Below the pieces are notes generated by a model, which was not told where the DNA came from, did not search any database, and saw only the letters and a list, made by a program, of their open reading frames with translations. Positions 36,405-44,378 of a stretch of 64,000 nucleotides of DNA are shown here, one piece after another. The first letter of the stretch is position 1, and every line of letters starts with the position of its first letter. The stretch is from Streptomyces sp. FIT100 (GTDB taxonomy: Bacteria > Actinomycetota > Actinomycetes > Streptomycetales > Streptomycetaceae), in the NCBI RefSeq assembly GCF_024584805.1, contig NZ_CP075715.1:5324526-5388525 (forward strand), in the 5' to 3' direction. The position numbers were made by a program, and so were the translations under genes.

Positions 36405-36743
36405 GCCCGCGGGGCCGGCGGGTTGCGGCTGCCCCCGGTGAGCGGTGGGGCGAGGCCGCCCCTCCGCGGCTCGGCTCCTCGGGGTCGGTGGCCTTGCTCT
36501 TGCCGCTGCGTCACCGGCACCGGCCGCTGACCTCCGTGCCGCTGACCTCCGTGCCGCCGACCCCCGTAGGGACGGCCCTGCACGGCCCCGCCCCGGGGAG
36601 CGTCGTCGGGTGCGCTCCGTCCCCGCCCACAGCCGCCCGCCCGCCCGCGCCGGGACGCCAACCCCCGGCAGGGTGTGCGACGTTCACCCCTTGGGCACCC
36701 CGCATTCCGGGCATGCTCCTGCCAATCCGCTGCACTGGTCCGC
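36405..36743. other. Intergenic region without a convincing gene
   Basis: 339 bases between the lipoprotein and PHP-domain genes. It contains a short degenerate 15-bp repeat (CTGACCTCCGTGCCG, about 36528-36560). Open frames here lack ribosome sites and family features. Confidence 0.5.
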
Positions 36744-37970
36744 ATGAGTGGACACCACGCTGACGAAGCGCACGCGCACTCCCACGGTCCGAGCCGCCGC
36801 TCCTTGCTCGCCGGTGCGGGCGGCCTGCTGATAGCCGCCGCCGTACCCGGTTCCGCCTTCGCGGCGGAGACCCGTACCGCGTCGGGCACCGCCCCGGCGC
36901 CCCGGGCCGGGGCCGGCCGCGACTCCCTGGTCACCCAGGGGACCCAACTGGTCCATGCCGACCTCCACAACCACACGCTGATGTCGGACGGCGACGGCGA
37001 TCCCGCGCTGGCCTTCGCCTCGATGCGCGACGCCGGGCTCGACGTCGCCGCGCTCACCGACCACACCACGCTCTTCGCCATCAACGGACTGACCCAGAGC
37101 GAGTGGGACCGCACCCGCCAGCTCGCGGACGCCGCGGACGACCCGGGCGCGTACACCGCGATCCGCGGCTTCGAGTGGTCCCACCCGCTCATCGGCCACG
37201 CCAACGTGTGGTTCACGGACCAGTTCGTCGACCTGGGCGGGGCCGGCTCGATGAGCTCGCTCTACAGCTGGCTCGGCAGCCGGGACGGCGTCGCGGGCTT
37301 CAACCACCCCGGGCGCGAGACCGGCCGGTTCGACAACTTCGCGTACGTGCCGGCCGCGCGCGAGAAGATGGTCAGCGTCGAGATGTTCAACCGCGGCGAC
37401 GACTACCTCTTCGACGGCTGGGCGGACCGCCAGTCCTCGCACCTCAACGCCTGCCTCAACGCCGGCTGGCGCACCGGCATCACCGGCGTGAGCGACCACC
37501 ACGGCACCGCGTGGGGCACGGCCGAGGGAGTGGGCCGCGCCGGGCTCTGGGTCACCGAGAACACCCGTGCCGGGGTCCTCGAAGCCCTGCGTGCCCGCCG
37601 CTTCTTCGCCACCCGGTACTCGGGCCTGCGCCTCGACGCCACCGCGAACGGCGTCCAGATGGGCGGCGTCCTGTCGCTCGTCTCCGGCGACGTCCGCTTC
37701 GCCGTGGACCTCGACCGCGGCGCCGACTGGGTGGGCAAGCCCCTCAACATCCAGGTGCTGCGCCCCGGCACGGACGCGCCGGTCGTGGCCGACGTCATCG
37801 AGACCACGTCCGGCAGCCTGACCGAGTTCACCGTCCCGCTCGACGTCGAGGACGGCACATGGGTCGTGCTGCGGGTCTCCGACCCCTCGCAGCCGAACGG
37901 GCAGCCCGGTCCGGCAGGCCACCCCTGCAACGACCTCGGTGTCGCCTATTCGAGCCCCTGGTGGCTCTAG
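36744..37970 (+). CDS. Tat-exported PHP/CehA-McbA-type metallohydrolase
   Basis: A 408-residue exported enzyme. A twin-arginine signal (PSRRSLLAGAGG, residues about 16-27) ends near SAFAAE. The metal-dependent PHP domain has HADLHNHTLMSDGDG, ALTDHTTLF, GFEWSH, GFNHPGRE and SDHHGTAWG, which give a multi-histidine metal centre. The C-terminal 100 residues look like a beta-rich accessory domain. It probably cleaves phosphoesters outside the cytoplasm. Its TAG stop lies within the left end of the 178-bp inverted-repeat element. Confidence 0.83.
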   Translation: MSGHHADEAHAHSHGPSRRSLLAGAGGLLIAAAVPGSAFAAETRTASGTAPAPRAGAGRDSLVTQGTQLVHADLHNHTLMSDGDGDPALAFASMRDAGLDVAALTDHTTLFAINGLTQSEWDRTRQLADAADDPGAYTAIRGFEWSHPLIGHANVWFTDQFVDLGGAGSMSSLYSWLGSRDGVAGFNHPGRETGRFDNFAYVPAAREKMVSVEMFNRGDDYLFDGWADRQSSHLNACLNAGWRTGITGVSDHHGTAWGTAEGVGRAGLWVTENTRAGVLEALRARRFFATRYSGLRLDATANGVQMGGVLSLVSGDVRFAVDLDRGADWVGKPLNIQVLRPGTDAPVVADVIETTSGSLTEFTVPLDVEDGTWVVLRVSDPSQPNGQPGPAGHPCNDLGVAYSSPWWL

Positions 37971-38144
37971 GGCGTGTTGCGAAAGTCCCGTCTGCGCGGC
38001 GGCGTCTGGCACGCACGCTCGCGGCGTTGTCGGTCGTCGGCGCAGCCCGCTGCGCTCTCCTTCCTCCGCCTTGCGATCGCACGCACCAGACGCCGCCGCG
38101 CCCGCCCTACGGGCGGACGACGCTACTTTCGCAACACGCCCTAG
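37967..38144. repeat. 178-bp inverted-repeat element (MITE-like)
   Basis: Perfect 20-bp terminal inverted repeats occur at 37967-37986 and 38125-38144; the core is GGGCGTGTTGCGAAAGT and its complement. A second perfect 16-bp nested inverted repeat lies at 37994-38009 and 38086-38101. No coding potential. The left end supplies the stop codon of the PHP gene. I recall this terminal sequence recurring between genes in Streptomyces, but could not search. Confidence 0.8.
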
Positions 38145-38150
38145 GCCGTG

Positions 38151-38182
38151 TCTTCCGGATCTCCCCGGGCTGATCCGGAAGA
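38151..38182. terminator. Bidirectional terminator before nagB end
   Basis: An 11-bp perfect stem (38151-38161 with 38172-38182) with a 10-nt loop lies between the repeat element and the convergent nagB. Confidence 0.65.
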
Positions 38183-38220
38183 TCAGCCCGAGCCGTGAGC
38201 CGGCCCCGGCCTGGCGGTGC

Positions 38221-39006
38221 CTACAGGCCCTGCCAGGCCGGCTTGTTCGCGTACGTGTGCCGGAAGTAGTCCGCGAGCTTCAGCTTCGACGCCGCGGCCT
38301 CGTCCACGACCACCGTCGCGTGCGGGTGCAACTGAAGCGCCGATGCCGGTACGAACGCCGCCACCGGCCCCTCCACAGTGGCGGCCACCGCCTCGGCCTT
38401 GCCCTCGCCCGTCGCCAGCAGCACCAGGTGGCGCGCCTCCAGGATCGTCCCGATCCCCTGCGTGATCACGTGATGCGGCACCTGGGCGATGTCCCCGTCG
38501 AAGAAGCGCGCGTTGTCCACCCGGGTCTGCTGCGTCAGCGTCTTGATCCGCGTGCGCGAGACGAGCGACGAGCACGGCTCGTTGAAGCCGATGTGCCCGT
38601 CCGTGCCGATCCCGAGCAGCTGGAGGTCCACGCCGCCCGCCCCGGCAAGCGCCGCGTCGTACGCCTCGCACGCGCCCTGCACGTCCTGCGCCGACCCGTC
38701 GGGGCCCATGAAGGCGTCCGGGCTCAGCCCGAGCGGCTCGACGACCTCGCGCAGCACGACCGAGCGGTACGACTCGGGGTGCCCGGCCGGCAGGCCTACG
38801 TACTCGTCCAACTGCGCGATCCGGGCGCGCGAGGCGTCGACCTCGCCCGCGCGCACCTTCCCGGCGAGCGCCTCGTAGACGGGCAGCGGAGTCGATCCGG
38901 TGGCCACCCCGAGCAGCGCGTCGGGCTTGCGGCGGAGGAGTTCCGCGATGCCCTGGGCGATGAGCTCTCCGCCAGCCTTGGCGTCGGGGACGATGACAAC
39001 TTCCAC
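38221..39006 (-). CDS. nagB: Glucosamine-6-phosphate deaminase
   Basis: A 261-residue enzyme converting glucosamine-6-phosphate to fructose-6-phosphate and ammonia, the step that feeds chitin sugars into glycolysis and lowers the DasR effector. Active-site motifs are TGSTPLPVYEAL, LDEYVGLP and GIGTDGHIGFNEP. GTG 39006 (VEVVIVPDAKAGG) is the start; the upstream open frame would cross a dre site lying about 30 bp before it. That position makes DasR repression very likely. Confidence 0.94.
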   Translation of the reverse strand: MEVVIVPDAKAGGELIAQGIAELLRRKPDALLGVATGSTPLPVYEALAGKVRAGEVDASRARIAQLDEYVGLPAGHPESYRSVVLREVVEPLGLSPDAFMGPDGSAQDVQGACEAYDAALAGAGGVDLQLLGIGTDGHIGFNEPCSSLVSRTRIKTLTQQTRVDNARFFDGDIAQVPHHVITQGIGTILEARHLVLLATGEGKAEAVAATVEGPVAAFVPASALQLHPHATVVVDEAAASKLKLADYFRHTYANKPAWQGL

Positions 39007-39034
39007 GCTGGGCCTGCCGATCGGTCGATGTGTC

Positions 39035-39050
39035 GGTGGTATAGACCAAT
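39035..39050. promoter_or_regulatory. dre site upstream of nagB
   Basis: GGTGGTATAGACCAAT agrees at 13 of 16 positions with the dre consensus. It lies between divergent nagB and the SIS-domain gene, so DasR may control both. Confidence 0.82.
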
Positions 39051-39168
39051 CTAGCAGAACGGGGGTGGCGCGGAGGTGAATCCCGGCTGGCGGGGGTGCG
39101 GCCGTCCGTGGTCGACTGAGCCGGAGAACGGCGCCCGGACCGTATGGGACGTATGGGAGGCACCAGGC

Positions 39169-40248
39169 ATGTCCGCCACGACGGCCGCCGACAACGGCGG
39201 GCACAGCGAGCAGCCGGGACGGATCATGTCCGCCGAGATGGCGGAGCAGCCCGCGGTGCTGCGCCGGATCCTCGACAGGGGCGCGCCGAGGATCCGTGAG
39301 ACCGCCGCCGCGATCGCCGGCCGCAGGCCCCGCTTCGTCCTCCTCACGGCGCGCGGCACGTCCGACAACGCCGCCCTGTACGCCAAGTACCTGCTGGAGA
39401 TCAGGCTCGGGCTGCCGTGCGGGCTCGCTTCCATGTCGACGACGACGGCCTACGGCGCGAAGCCGGACCTCACCGACGTGCTCGTGATCACCGTCAGCCA
39501 GTCCGGCGGCTCACCCGACCTGGTGGCCTCCACGAAGGCCGCCCGGGACGCGGGGGCGATCACCGTCGCGGTGACGAACAACCCCGACTCGCCGCTCGCG
39601 GCGGTCTCCGAGTGCCATGTCGACATCCTCGCCGGGCCCGAGAAGGCGCTGCCCGCGACCAAGACGTACACGGCGTCCCTGCTCGCGCTCTACCTCTTCG
39701 TCGAGGGGCTGCGGGGCGGCGACGGCGCGGCCGCGCAGGTCCTGCCGGAGCTCGCCGAGCAGGTCCTGTCCCGCCGCGACGAGGTGCGGGGCCTCGCCTC
39801 GCGCTACCGCTTCGCCGAGCGCATGGTCATCACCTCCCGCGGCTACGGCTATCCGACGGCCAAGGAAGCGGCGTTGAAGCTCATGGAGACGAGCTACATC
39901 CCCGCGCTCTCCTACTCCGGGGCCGATCTGCTGCACGGGCCGCTGGCCATGGTCGACAACATCTCGCCGGTGATCGCGGTCGTCACGGACGGCCGCGGCG
40001 GCGAGGCCCTCCAGCCCGTCCTCGATCGCCTGCGCGGCCGGGGCGCCGACCTCTTCGTGGTCGGTCCGCAGCGCCAGGTGGAGGCGGCGTCGGCCGGGTT
40101 CGCGCTGCCGACGGAAGGGGTCGCGGAGGAGGTCCAGCCGATCCTGGAGATCCTGCCGCTCCAGCTGCTGGCGTACGAGATCACGATCGCCCGCGGCCAG
40201 GACCCGGACGCGCCCCGCGCCCTCGCGAAGGTCACCGAGACGCACTGA
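39169..40248 (+). CDS. SIS-domain sugar-phosphate isomerase (GlmS-isomerase/AgaS-like)
   Basis: A 359-residue protein with two SIS domains, like the isomerase half of GlmS but without the glutaminase. Sugar-phosphate-binding loops are LTARGTSDNAALY and TVSQSGGSPDLVAS. The second domain has SRGYGYPTAKEAALKLMET. Family members deaminate or isomerise amino-sugar phosphates. The gene is divergent from nagB with a dre site between, so it probably acts in aminosugar catabolism. ATG 39169 has GGGAGG 9-10 bases upstream. Exact reaction is not resolved. Confidence 0.85.
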   Translation: MSATTAADNGGHSEQPGRIMSAEMAEQPAVLRRILDRGAPRIRETAAAIAGRRPRFVLLTARGTSDNAALYAKYLLEIRLGLPCGLASMSTTTAYGAKPDLTDVLVITVSQSGGSPDLVASTKAARDAGAITVAVTNNPDSPLAAVSECHVDILAGPEKALPATKTYTASLLALYLFVEGLRGGDGAAAQVLPELAEQVLSRRDEVRGLASRYRFAERMVITSRGYGYPTAKEAALKLMETSYIPALSYSGADLLHGPLAMVDNISPVIAVVTDGRGGEALQPVLDRLRGRGADLFVVGPQRQVEAASAGFALPTEGVAEEVQPILEILPLQLLAYEITIARGQDPDAPRALAKVTETH

Positions 40249-40302
40249 GACGCACTGCGAGGCATTGAGACGCACCGCGACGCACCGCGGCGCATTGAAC
40301 GG
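40238..40302. repeat. Degenerate GAGACGCAC repeats
   Basis: About six drifting copies of a 9-12 bp unit (GAGACGCACTGC, GCGACGCACCGC) begin in the last codons of the SIS gene and continue past its stop. Confidence 0.55.
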
Positions 40303-40526
40303 CGAACTCCGAAGAGGCCGAGGAGACCAGGGGGCCCGGAAAACCCGCGGGCCGCGGCGCCGGGACGGGACCCTCAGCCCGTCCGGCACCGCAGCCCGGA
40401 GTTGCTCGGCCGGCAGGTGTGCGGTCCCGCGCGGCCGTGGGAGGCAGCGGCGCAGTCAGGGCAGAGAGCGCCGGGTACCTCGGTCCACCCTCCTGTGCGG
40501 GGAGGGCGGAGGCTCGATATCATCAT

Positions 40527-40549
40527 TGTGGACTAGACCATTCTGGTCT
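40527..40549. promoter_or_regulatory. Weak dre-like site before the PdtaS-like kinase
   Basis: TGTGGACTAGACCATT (40527-40542) agrees at 12 of 16 positions with the dre consensus. It is followed by an inverted AGACCA-TTC-TGGTCT (40535-40549). It lies about 100 bp before the kinase start. DasR binding is inference. Confidence 0.45.
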
Positions 40550-40639
40550 GTCCATCCATACGTGTGCACGGATTTCCGGCCTCATCCTGCCCCACGGAGG
40601 CCCGTCACGTCAGGTGCATCACGAAGGTACGCTCACAAC

Positions 40640-42115
40640 GTGCCCTCCATGAACGACCTCGTACGCCAGCACACCGCCCTCAGCGAGTCCGACCTCGAGT
40701 GGCTGCATCTGCTGGTCTCGGAGTGGCAGCTGCTCTCCGACCTCTCCTTCGCCGACCTCGTCCTCTGGGTCCCCACCCTCGACGGCACCCGCTATGTCTC
40801 GGTGGCGCAGATGCGGCCGAACACGGGCCCCACCTCCTATCAGGACGACATGGTCGGCCATTTGGTTCCCCGCGGCCGCCGCCCGCTGCTCGACGCCGCC
40901 CTCGACGAGGGCCGGATCGTGCGCGAGGGCGACCCCGAGTGGCGCGAGGAGGTGCCGGTACGGGTCGAGTCCATCCCCGTGCGCCGCGAGGGCCGCGTCC
41001 TCGGCGTCATCGCCCGCAACACCAACCTGCTCACCGTGCGCACCCCGTCCCGGCTGGAGCTCACCTACCTCCAGTCCGCGTCCGACCTCGCCCAGATGAT
41101 CGCCGCCGGAGCCTTCCCCTTCCCGGGGCAACAAGTCGACATGGACGCATCCCCGCGGGCCGGGGACGGGCTGATCCGCCTCGACGCCGACGGCGTGGTG
41201 CAGTACGCGTCCCCCAACGCCCTCTCCGCGTACCACCGGCTCGGACTCGCTGCCGACCTCGTCGGCCAGCACCTCGGCCAGATCACCGCCGAACTCGCCC
41301 CGTCCCGCGGCCCGGTCGACGAGGCCCTGGTGAAACTCGCCAGCGGATACGCGCCACGCGAGGCAGAGGTCGAGGGCAACGGCGGTGTCATCCAGCTGCG
41401 CGCCATCCCGCTCAAGCCCAAGGGTCCGCGTATCGGTTCGCTCATCCTCCTGCGCGACGTCACCGAACTCCGCCGCCGGGAACGTGAGTTGATCACCAAG
41501 GACGCCACCATCCGGGAGATCCACCACCGGGTGAAGAACAACCTCCAGACGGTGGCCGCCCTGTTGCGCCTCCAGGCCCGCCGGATGGACTCCGTACGCG
41601 GCCGCGAAGCGCTCAACGAGGCCGTCCGCCGCGTCGGCTCGATCGCGATCGTCCACGAGACGCTCTCCCAGAACCTCGACGAGCGCGTCGAGTTCGACGA
41701 GATCGCCGACCGCGTCCTGGCGATGGTCGCGGAGATCTCCCCGGGCAAGGTCGAGTGCCGGCGCACCGGCCGCTGCGGAATCCTCGACGCCGAGGTCGCC
41801 ACCCCGCTCTCCATGGTGCTGACGGAGGTGCTCCAGAACGCGCTGGAGCACGCCTTCGCCCCGGGGGAACACGGCACGGTCGAGGTCGCCGCGATGCGCG
41901 GCGGCCCGCGCGGCGACGAGCGGCTGCTGCTCACCGTCCAGGACGACGGCCGCGGGCTGCCGAAGGGCTTCGACCCGCAGCAGGCCGGCAATCTGGGCCT
42001 GCAGATCGTCAGAACGCTGGTCGTGGGCGAGTTGAGCGGCACCTTCGACATGAAGCCCGCCCCGGGGCGCGGTACGCGCGTCGTGCTCGACATCCCCGTA
42101 CGGAGCCAGAAGTAG
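40640..42115 (+). CDS. PdtaS-like cytosolic histidine kinase
   Basis: A 491-residue soluble kinase. A GAF-like domain (residues 1-160), a PAS domain (about 175-280) and a HisKA_2/HWE-type transmitter follow in order. The phospho-His box is EIHHRVKNNLQTVAALLRLQ (about 293), with an ATPase part DDGRGLPKGF and GNLGLQIV. This matches actinobacterial PdtaS, which signals to the ANTAR-type RNA-binding regulator PdtaR; no pdtaR is nearby. GTG 40640 (MPSMNDLV) is used; ATG 40649 is an alternative. No strong ribosome site is seen. Confidence 0.88.
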   Translation: MPSMNDLVRQHTALSESDLEWLHLLVSEWQLLSDLSFADLVLWVPTLDGTRYVSVAQMRPNTGPTSYQDDMVGHLVPRGRRPLLDAALDEGRIVREGDPEWREEVPVRVESIPVRREGRVLGVIARNTNLLTVRTPSRLELTYLQSASDLAQMIAAGAFPFPGQQVDMDASPRAGDGLIRLDADGVVQYASPNALSAYHRLGLAADLVGQHLGQITAELAPSRGPVDEALVKLASGYAPREAEVEGNGGVIQLRAIPLKPKGPRIGSLILLRDVTELRRRERELITKDATIREIHHRVKNNLQTVAALLRLQARRMDSVRGREALNEAVRRVGSIAIVHETLSQNLDERVEFDEIADRVLAMVAEISPGKVECRRTGRCGILDAEVATPLSMVLTEVLQNALEHAFAPGEHGTVEVAAMRGGPRGDERLLLTVQDDGRGLPKGFDPQQAGNLGLQIVRTLVVGELSGTFDMKPAPGRGTRVVLDIPVRSQK

Positions 42116-42133
42116 CCGTGCAGTGCACAGCAG

Positions 42134-42169
42134 CGAGCCCCGGACCGTTTCGAAACGGTCCGGGGCTCG
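42134..42169. terminator. Bidirectional terminator between the PdtaS-like kinase gene and wblE
   Basis: A perfect palindrome with a 16-bp stem (42134-42149 with 42154-42169) and central TCGA lies between convergent genes. Confidence 0.88.
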
Positions 42170-42264
42170 AACGCTGTGAGTTACTGCTGCGCGCTGCGGC
42201 TCGGGGGCGGTGAGTGCGTACTCGCCGTACGCGCCGCCGGGCTCGGGCTCGTAAGCAGGTGGCG

Positions 42265-42522
42265 TCAGGCGCTGGCGTTGCGCGCCCGGTTGCGAGCGGC
42301 GCGGCGCTTCATCGCGCGGCGCTCGTCCTCGCTGAGGCCACCCCAGACGCCGGAGTCCTGGCCGGACTCGAGCGCCCACTGCAGACACTGCTCCATGACG
42401 GGGCAGCGGCGGCAGACGGCCTTGGCTTCCTCGATCTGCAGCAGCGCAGGACCGGTGTTGCCGATGGGGAAGAACAGCTCGGGGTCTTCCTCGCGGCAAA
42501 CGGCGTTGTGACGCCAGTCCAT
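42265..42522 (-). CDS. wblE: WhiB-like iron-sulfur regulator WblE
   Basis: An 85-residue WhiB-family protein. Four Fe-S cluster cysteines are C9, C37, C40 and C46 (CRRCPVMEQC). The family turn GVWGG is followed by a basic C-terminus (KRRAARNRARN) that contacts DNA. MDWRHNAVCREEDPELFFPIG is the N-terminus typical of WblE/WhiB1-type proteins, which bind the primary sigma factor. ATG 42522 is used. A 300-bp upstream region with palindromes suggests complex control. Confidence 0.93.
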   Translation of the reverse strand: MDWRHNAVCREEDPELFFPIGNTGPALLQIEEAKAVCRRCPVMEQCLQWALESGQDSGVWGGLSEDERRAMKRRAARNRARNASA

Positions 42523-42839
42523 GGCTGCTACCTCTCTTGGTATTACGTGCAGGTTGCTTGTGAATGTGAACGCTTTCACGAATCCCTCGACAAGGGAAGG
42601 GCCAACGCCCAGATGAACTGGTGCGGTCCAGGTTTCGAGGAGGGGTTCTGGCTTTCAGTGGAGGCCGGTTCTGCGGGCCGTCCCGATCGCCATGTAGAGA
42701 TTCGCAAACCTCGGCTGCGGATACAACCCCTTCCGGGAAGTTTTTTTTGATTCCTTGGTGTCGACTAGATCACAGCCGTACTTCCATGGGGTGGATCCGC
42801 GCCTAAACGTTCGACTACAAGGACTTTCGGCCCTTCCAC
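42523..42839 (-). promoter_or_regulatory. wblE upstream region
   Basis: 317 bases without a gene. It holds an inverted repeat GTGAA-CGCT-TTCAC (42566-42579) 44 bp before the wblE start, a possible operator. An eight-T run on the plus strand (about 42741-42748) follows CTTCCGGGAAG. The region is A/T-richer than its surroundings. No clear -35/-10 pair could be fixed. Confidence 0.45.
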
Positions 42840-43808
42840 TCACACAATCACACGCAGTGCACGGCGTACGCCTGTGAACGTCACGCTCGTGCGCAGTCCG
42901 AGGTGGTCACCGTCCATCTGGAACGGCAGTGGAGCCTTCGAATGCAAGGTGAAGTCGGTGAGGTCATGCAGTGACACTGCGTGTCTGCCGCGGGGGCCCC
43001 GCTCGGGCGTCGACGTCAGCATCTGAGTCGCATAACGGGCGAGCGCGGGGGCCGAAAGCCGGCTCAGCGCGAAGAGGTCCAGAGCGGTGTCGAACGAGGC
43101 TCTGGGGGAGGCGTACACCGGGCGATTGCCCAGGTAGGTCCAGGGGGAGGCGTTGCAGACTATCGACAGCACCAGGTTCTTCACCGGGTCCTCGCCCGGC
43201 CGCTCCAGGGTGATCGCTCCGCGCCGGCGATGCGGGTCGCCGAAGAACTGGCGGGCGGCCTGGCGTATGTACAGCGCGTGGGTCGACGTCCTGCCGCGCT
43301 CACGCTGCTGTTCGACCCGGCCGACGACGCCGGCGTCGAAGCCGAACCCGGCGCAGAAGGTGAACCAGCGCGGCGGCGTCGCCTCGTCCTCCGTGCCCGG
43401 CGTGCCGGACGCCAGACCGAGACCGACGGTCCGCTCGCGGCGGTGGCTCAGCGCGTCCAGGATCGCGCCGGTCGCCTCGACCGCGTCGTTCGGCAGCCCG
43501 AGGGCGCGGGCGAAGACATTGGTGGAGCCGCCGGGGACGACCGCGAGACGGGGGAGCGCCTCCGGGTCGGGGCCGGAGTGCAGCAGGCCGTTGACGACCT
43601 CGTTGACCGTGCCGTCGCCGCCCAGGGCGACCACCAGGTCCATGTCGTCCGACTCGGCCGCGCGCCGGGCGAGGTCGCGGGCGTGACCGCGGTACTCCGT
43701 GGTGACGGCCTCCAGCTTCATCTCGCTGGCGAGGGCGTGGATGAGCACGTCACGGGTGCGGGCACTGGTGGTGGTTGCTGCCGGATTGACCACGAGAAGT
43801 GCGCGCAT
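42840..43808 (-). CDS. Diacylglycerol/lipid kinase (DagK/LCB5 family)
   Basis: A 322-residue lipid kinase. The catalytic nucleotide-binding motif GGDGTVNEV is present (about residues 63-71), with VVPGGSTNVFARALG and the later MDGDHLG. The N-terminus MRALLVVNPAA is the usual start of the family. It should phosphorylate diacylglycerol or a similar lipid alcohol for phospholipid turnover. It reads away from the membrane protein gene upstream. Confidence 0.88.
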   Translation of the reverse strand: MRALLVVNPAATTTSARTRDVLIHALASEMKLEAVTTEYRGHARDLARRAAESDDMDLVVALGGDGTVNEVVNGLLHSGPDPEALPRLAVVPGGSTNVFARALGLPNDAVEATGAILDALSHRRERTVGLGLASGTPGTEDEATPPRWFTFCAGFGFDAGVVGRVEQQRERGRTSTHALYIRQAARQFFGDPHRRRGAITLERPGEDPVKNLVLSIVCNASPWTYLGNRPVYASPRASFDTALDLFALSRLSAPALARYATQMLTSTPERGPRGRHAVSLHDLTDFTLHSKAPLPFQMDGDHLGLRTSVTFTGVRRALRVIV

Positions 43809-43911
43809 GGCCGCCAGGGTACCTACCGCGGGGTACCGGGCCCAGCCCCGGGCCCGCCAGCCCGGGCCCTCGGGGCCCGAGCTCTCGGGGCCCGGCGGCT
43901 ACCCTGCTGGG

Positions 43912-44328
43912 GTGAGCAGTGCTGAGCAGACCCCCGAGCCCCGTCCGACCCGTCTGACCGCCGCGGCGGCCGTGTGCGGGCTGGAGGCCCTCGCCCTCCT
44001 CGCCGGCGGCCTCTACATGCTGGTGGGCGGTCTCACGGGCGATCCCGAGAGCACCTCCCAGGCCGAGACGGGCGGCATCACGCTCATCGTGCTCGGAATC
44101 ATCCCGCTGCTCGCCGCGCGCGGCCTGCTGCTCCGCCGCTCCTGGAGCCGCGGCCCGGCGATCATCACGCAGCTGATGGCCCTGCCGGTCGCCTGGACCC
44201 TCCTGCGGTCCTCCGGCTCGCTCCTGATCCCCGCGGGCATCGCCCTCGCGGTGGTGGCGGTGACGGGCCTGGTCCTCCTGCTCAACCCGGCCACGACGAC
44301 GGCCCTGGGCATCCGCCCCCGCGCATAG
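43912..44328 (+). CDS. Small integral membrane protein
   Basis: A 138-residue protein with about four hydrophobic helices (GLEALALLAGGLYMLVGGL; TLIVLGIIPLLAARGLLL; TQLMALPVAWTLLRSS; IALAVVAVTGLVLLL). GTG 43912 starts VSSAEQTPEPRP. No catalytic motifs. Conserved-looking actinobacterial membrane protein of unknown function. It is convergent with sigH, with a terminator between. Confidence 0.75.
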   Translation: MSSAEQTPEPRPTRLTAAAAVCGLEALALLAGGLYMLVGGLTGDPESTSQAETGGITLIVLGIIPLLAARGLLLRRSWSRGPAIITQLMALPVAWTLLRSSGSLLIPAGIALAVVAVTGLVLLLNPATTTALGIRPRA

Positions 44329-44336
44329 ACACGCCG

Positions 44337-44368
44337 AGGGCCCACCCGGGCCGTGCCGGGCGGGCCCT
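44337..44368. terminator. Bidirectional terminator before sigH end
   Basis: AGGGCCC-A-CCCGG pairs with CCGGG-C-GGGCCCT (44337-44349 with 44356-44368). One mismatch, 6-nt loop. Confidence 0.75.
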
Positions 44369-44378
44369 GAAAGGCGCC

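Noticed and set aside
36445..36763. Proline-rich short open frames between the lipoprotein and PHP genes
   Set aside because: No start signals, low-complexity composition, and DNA repeats account for the open frames.
42214..42750. Plus-strand open frame opposite wblE
   Set aside because: It is antisense to a clear WhiB-family gene, with no ribosome site or family features.
42733..42750. Classical U-run terminator at the eight-T tract
   Set aside because: The stem before it is only 4-5 bp, and no plus-strand gene ends nearby.
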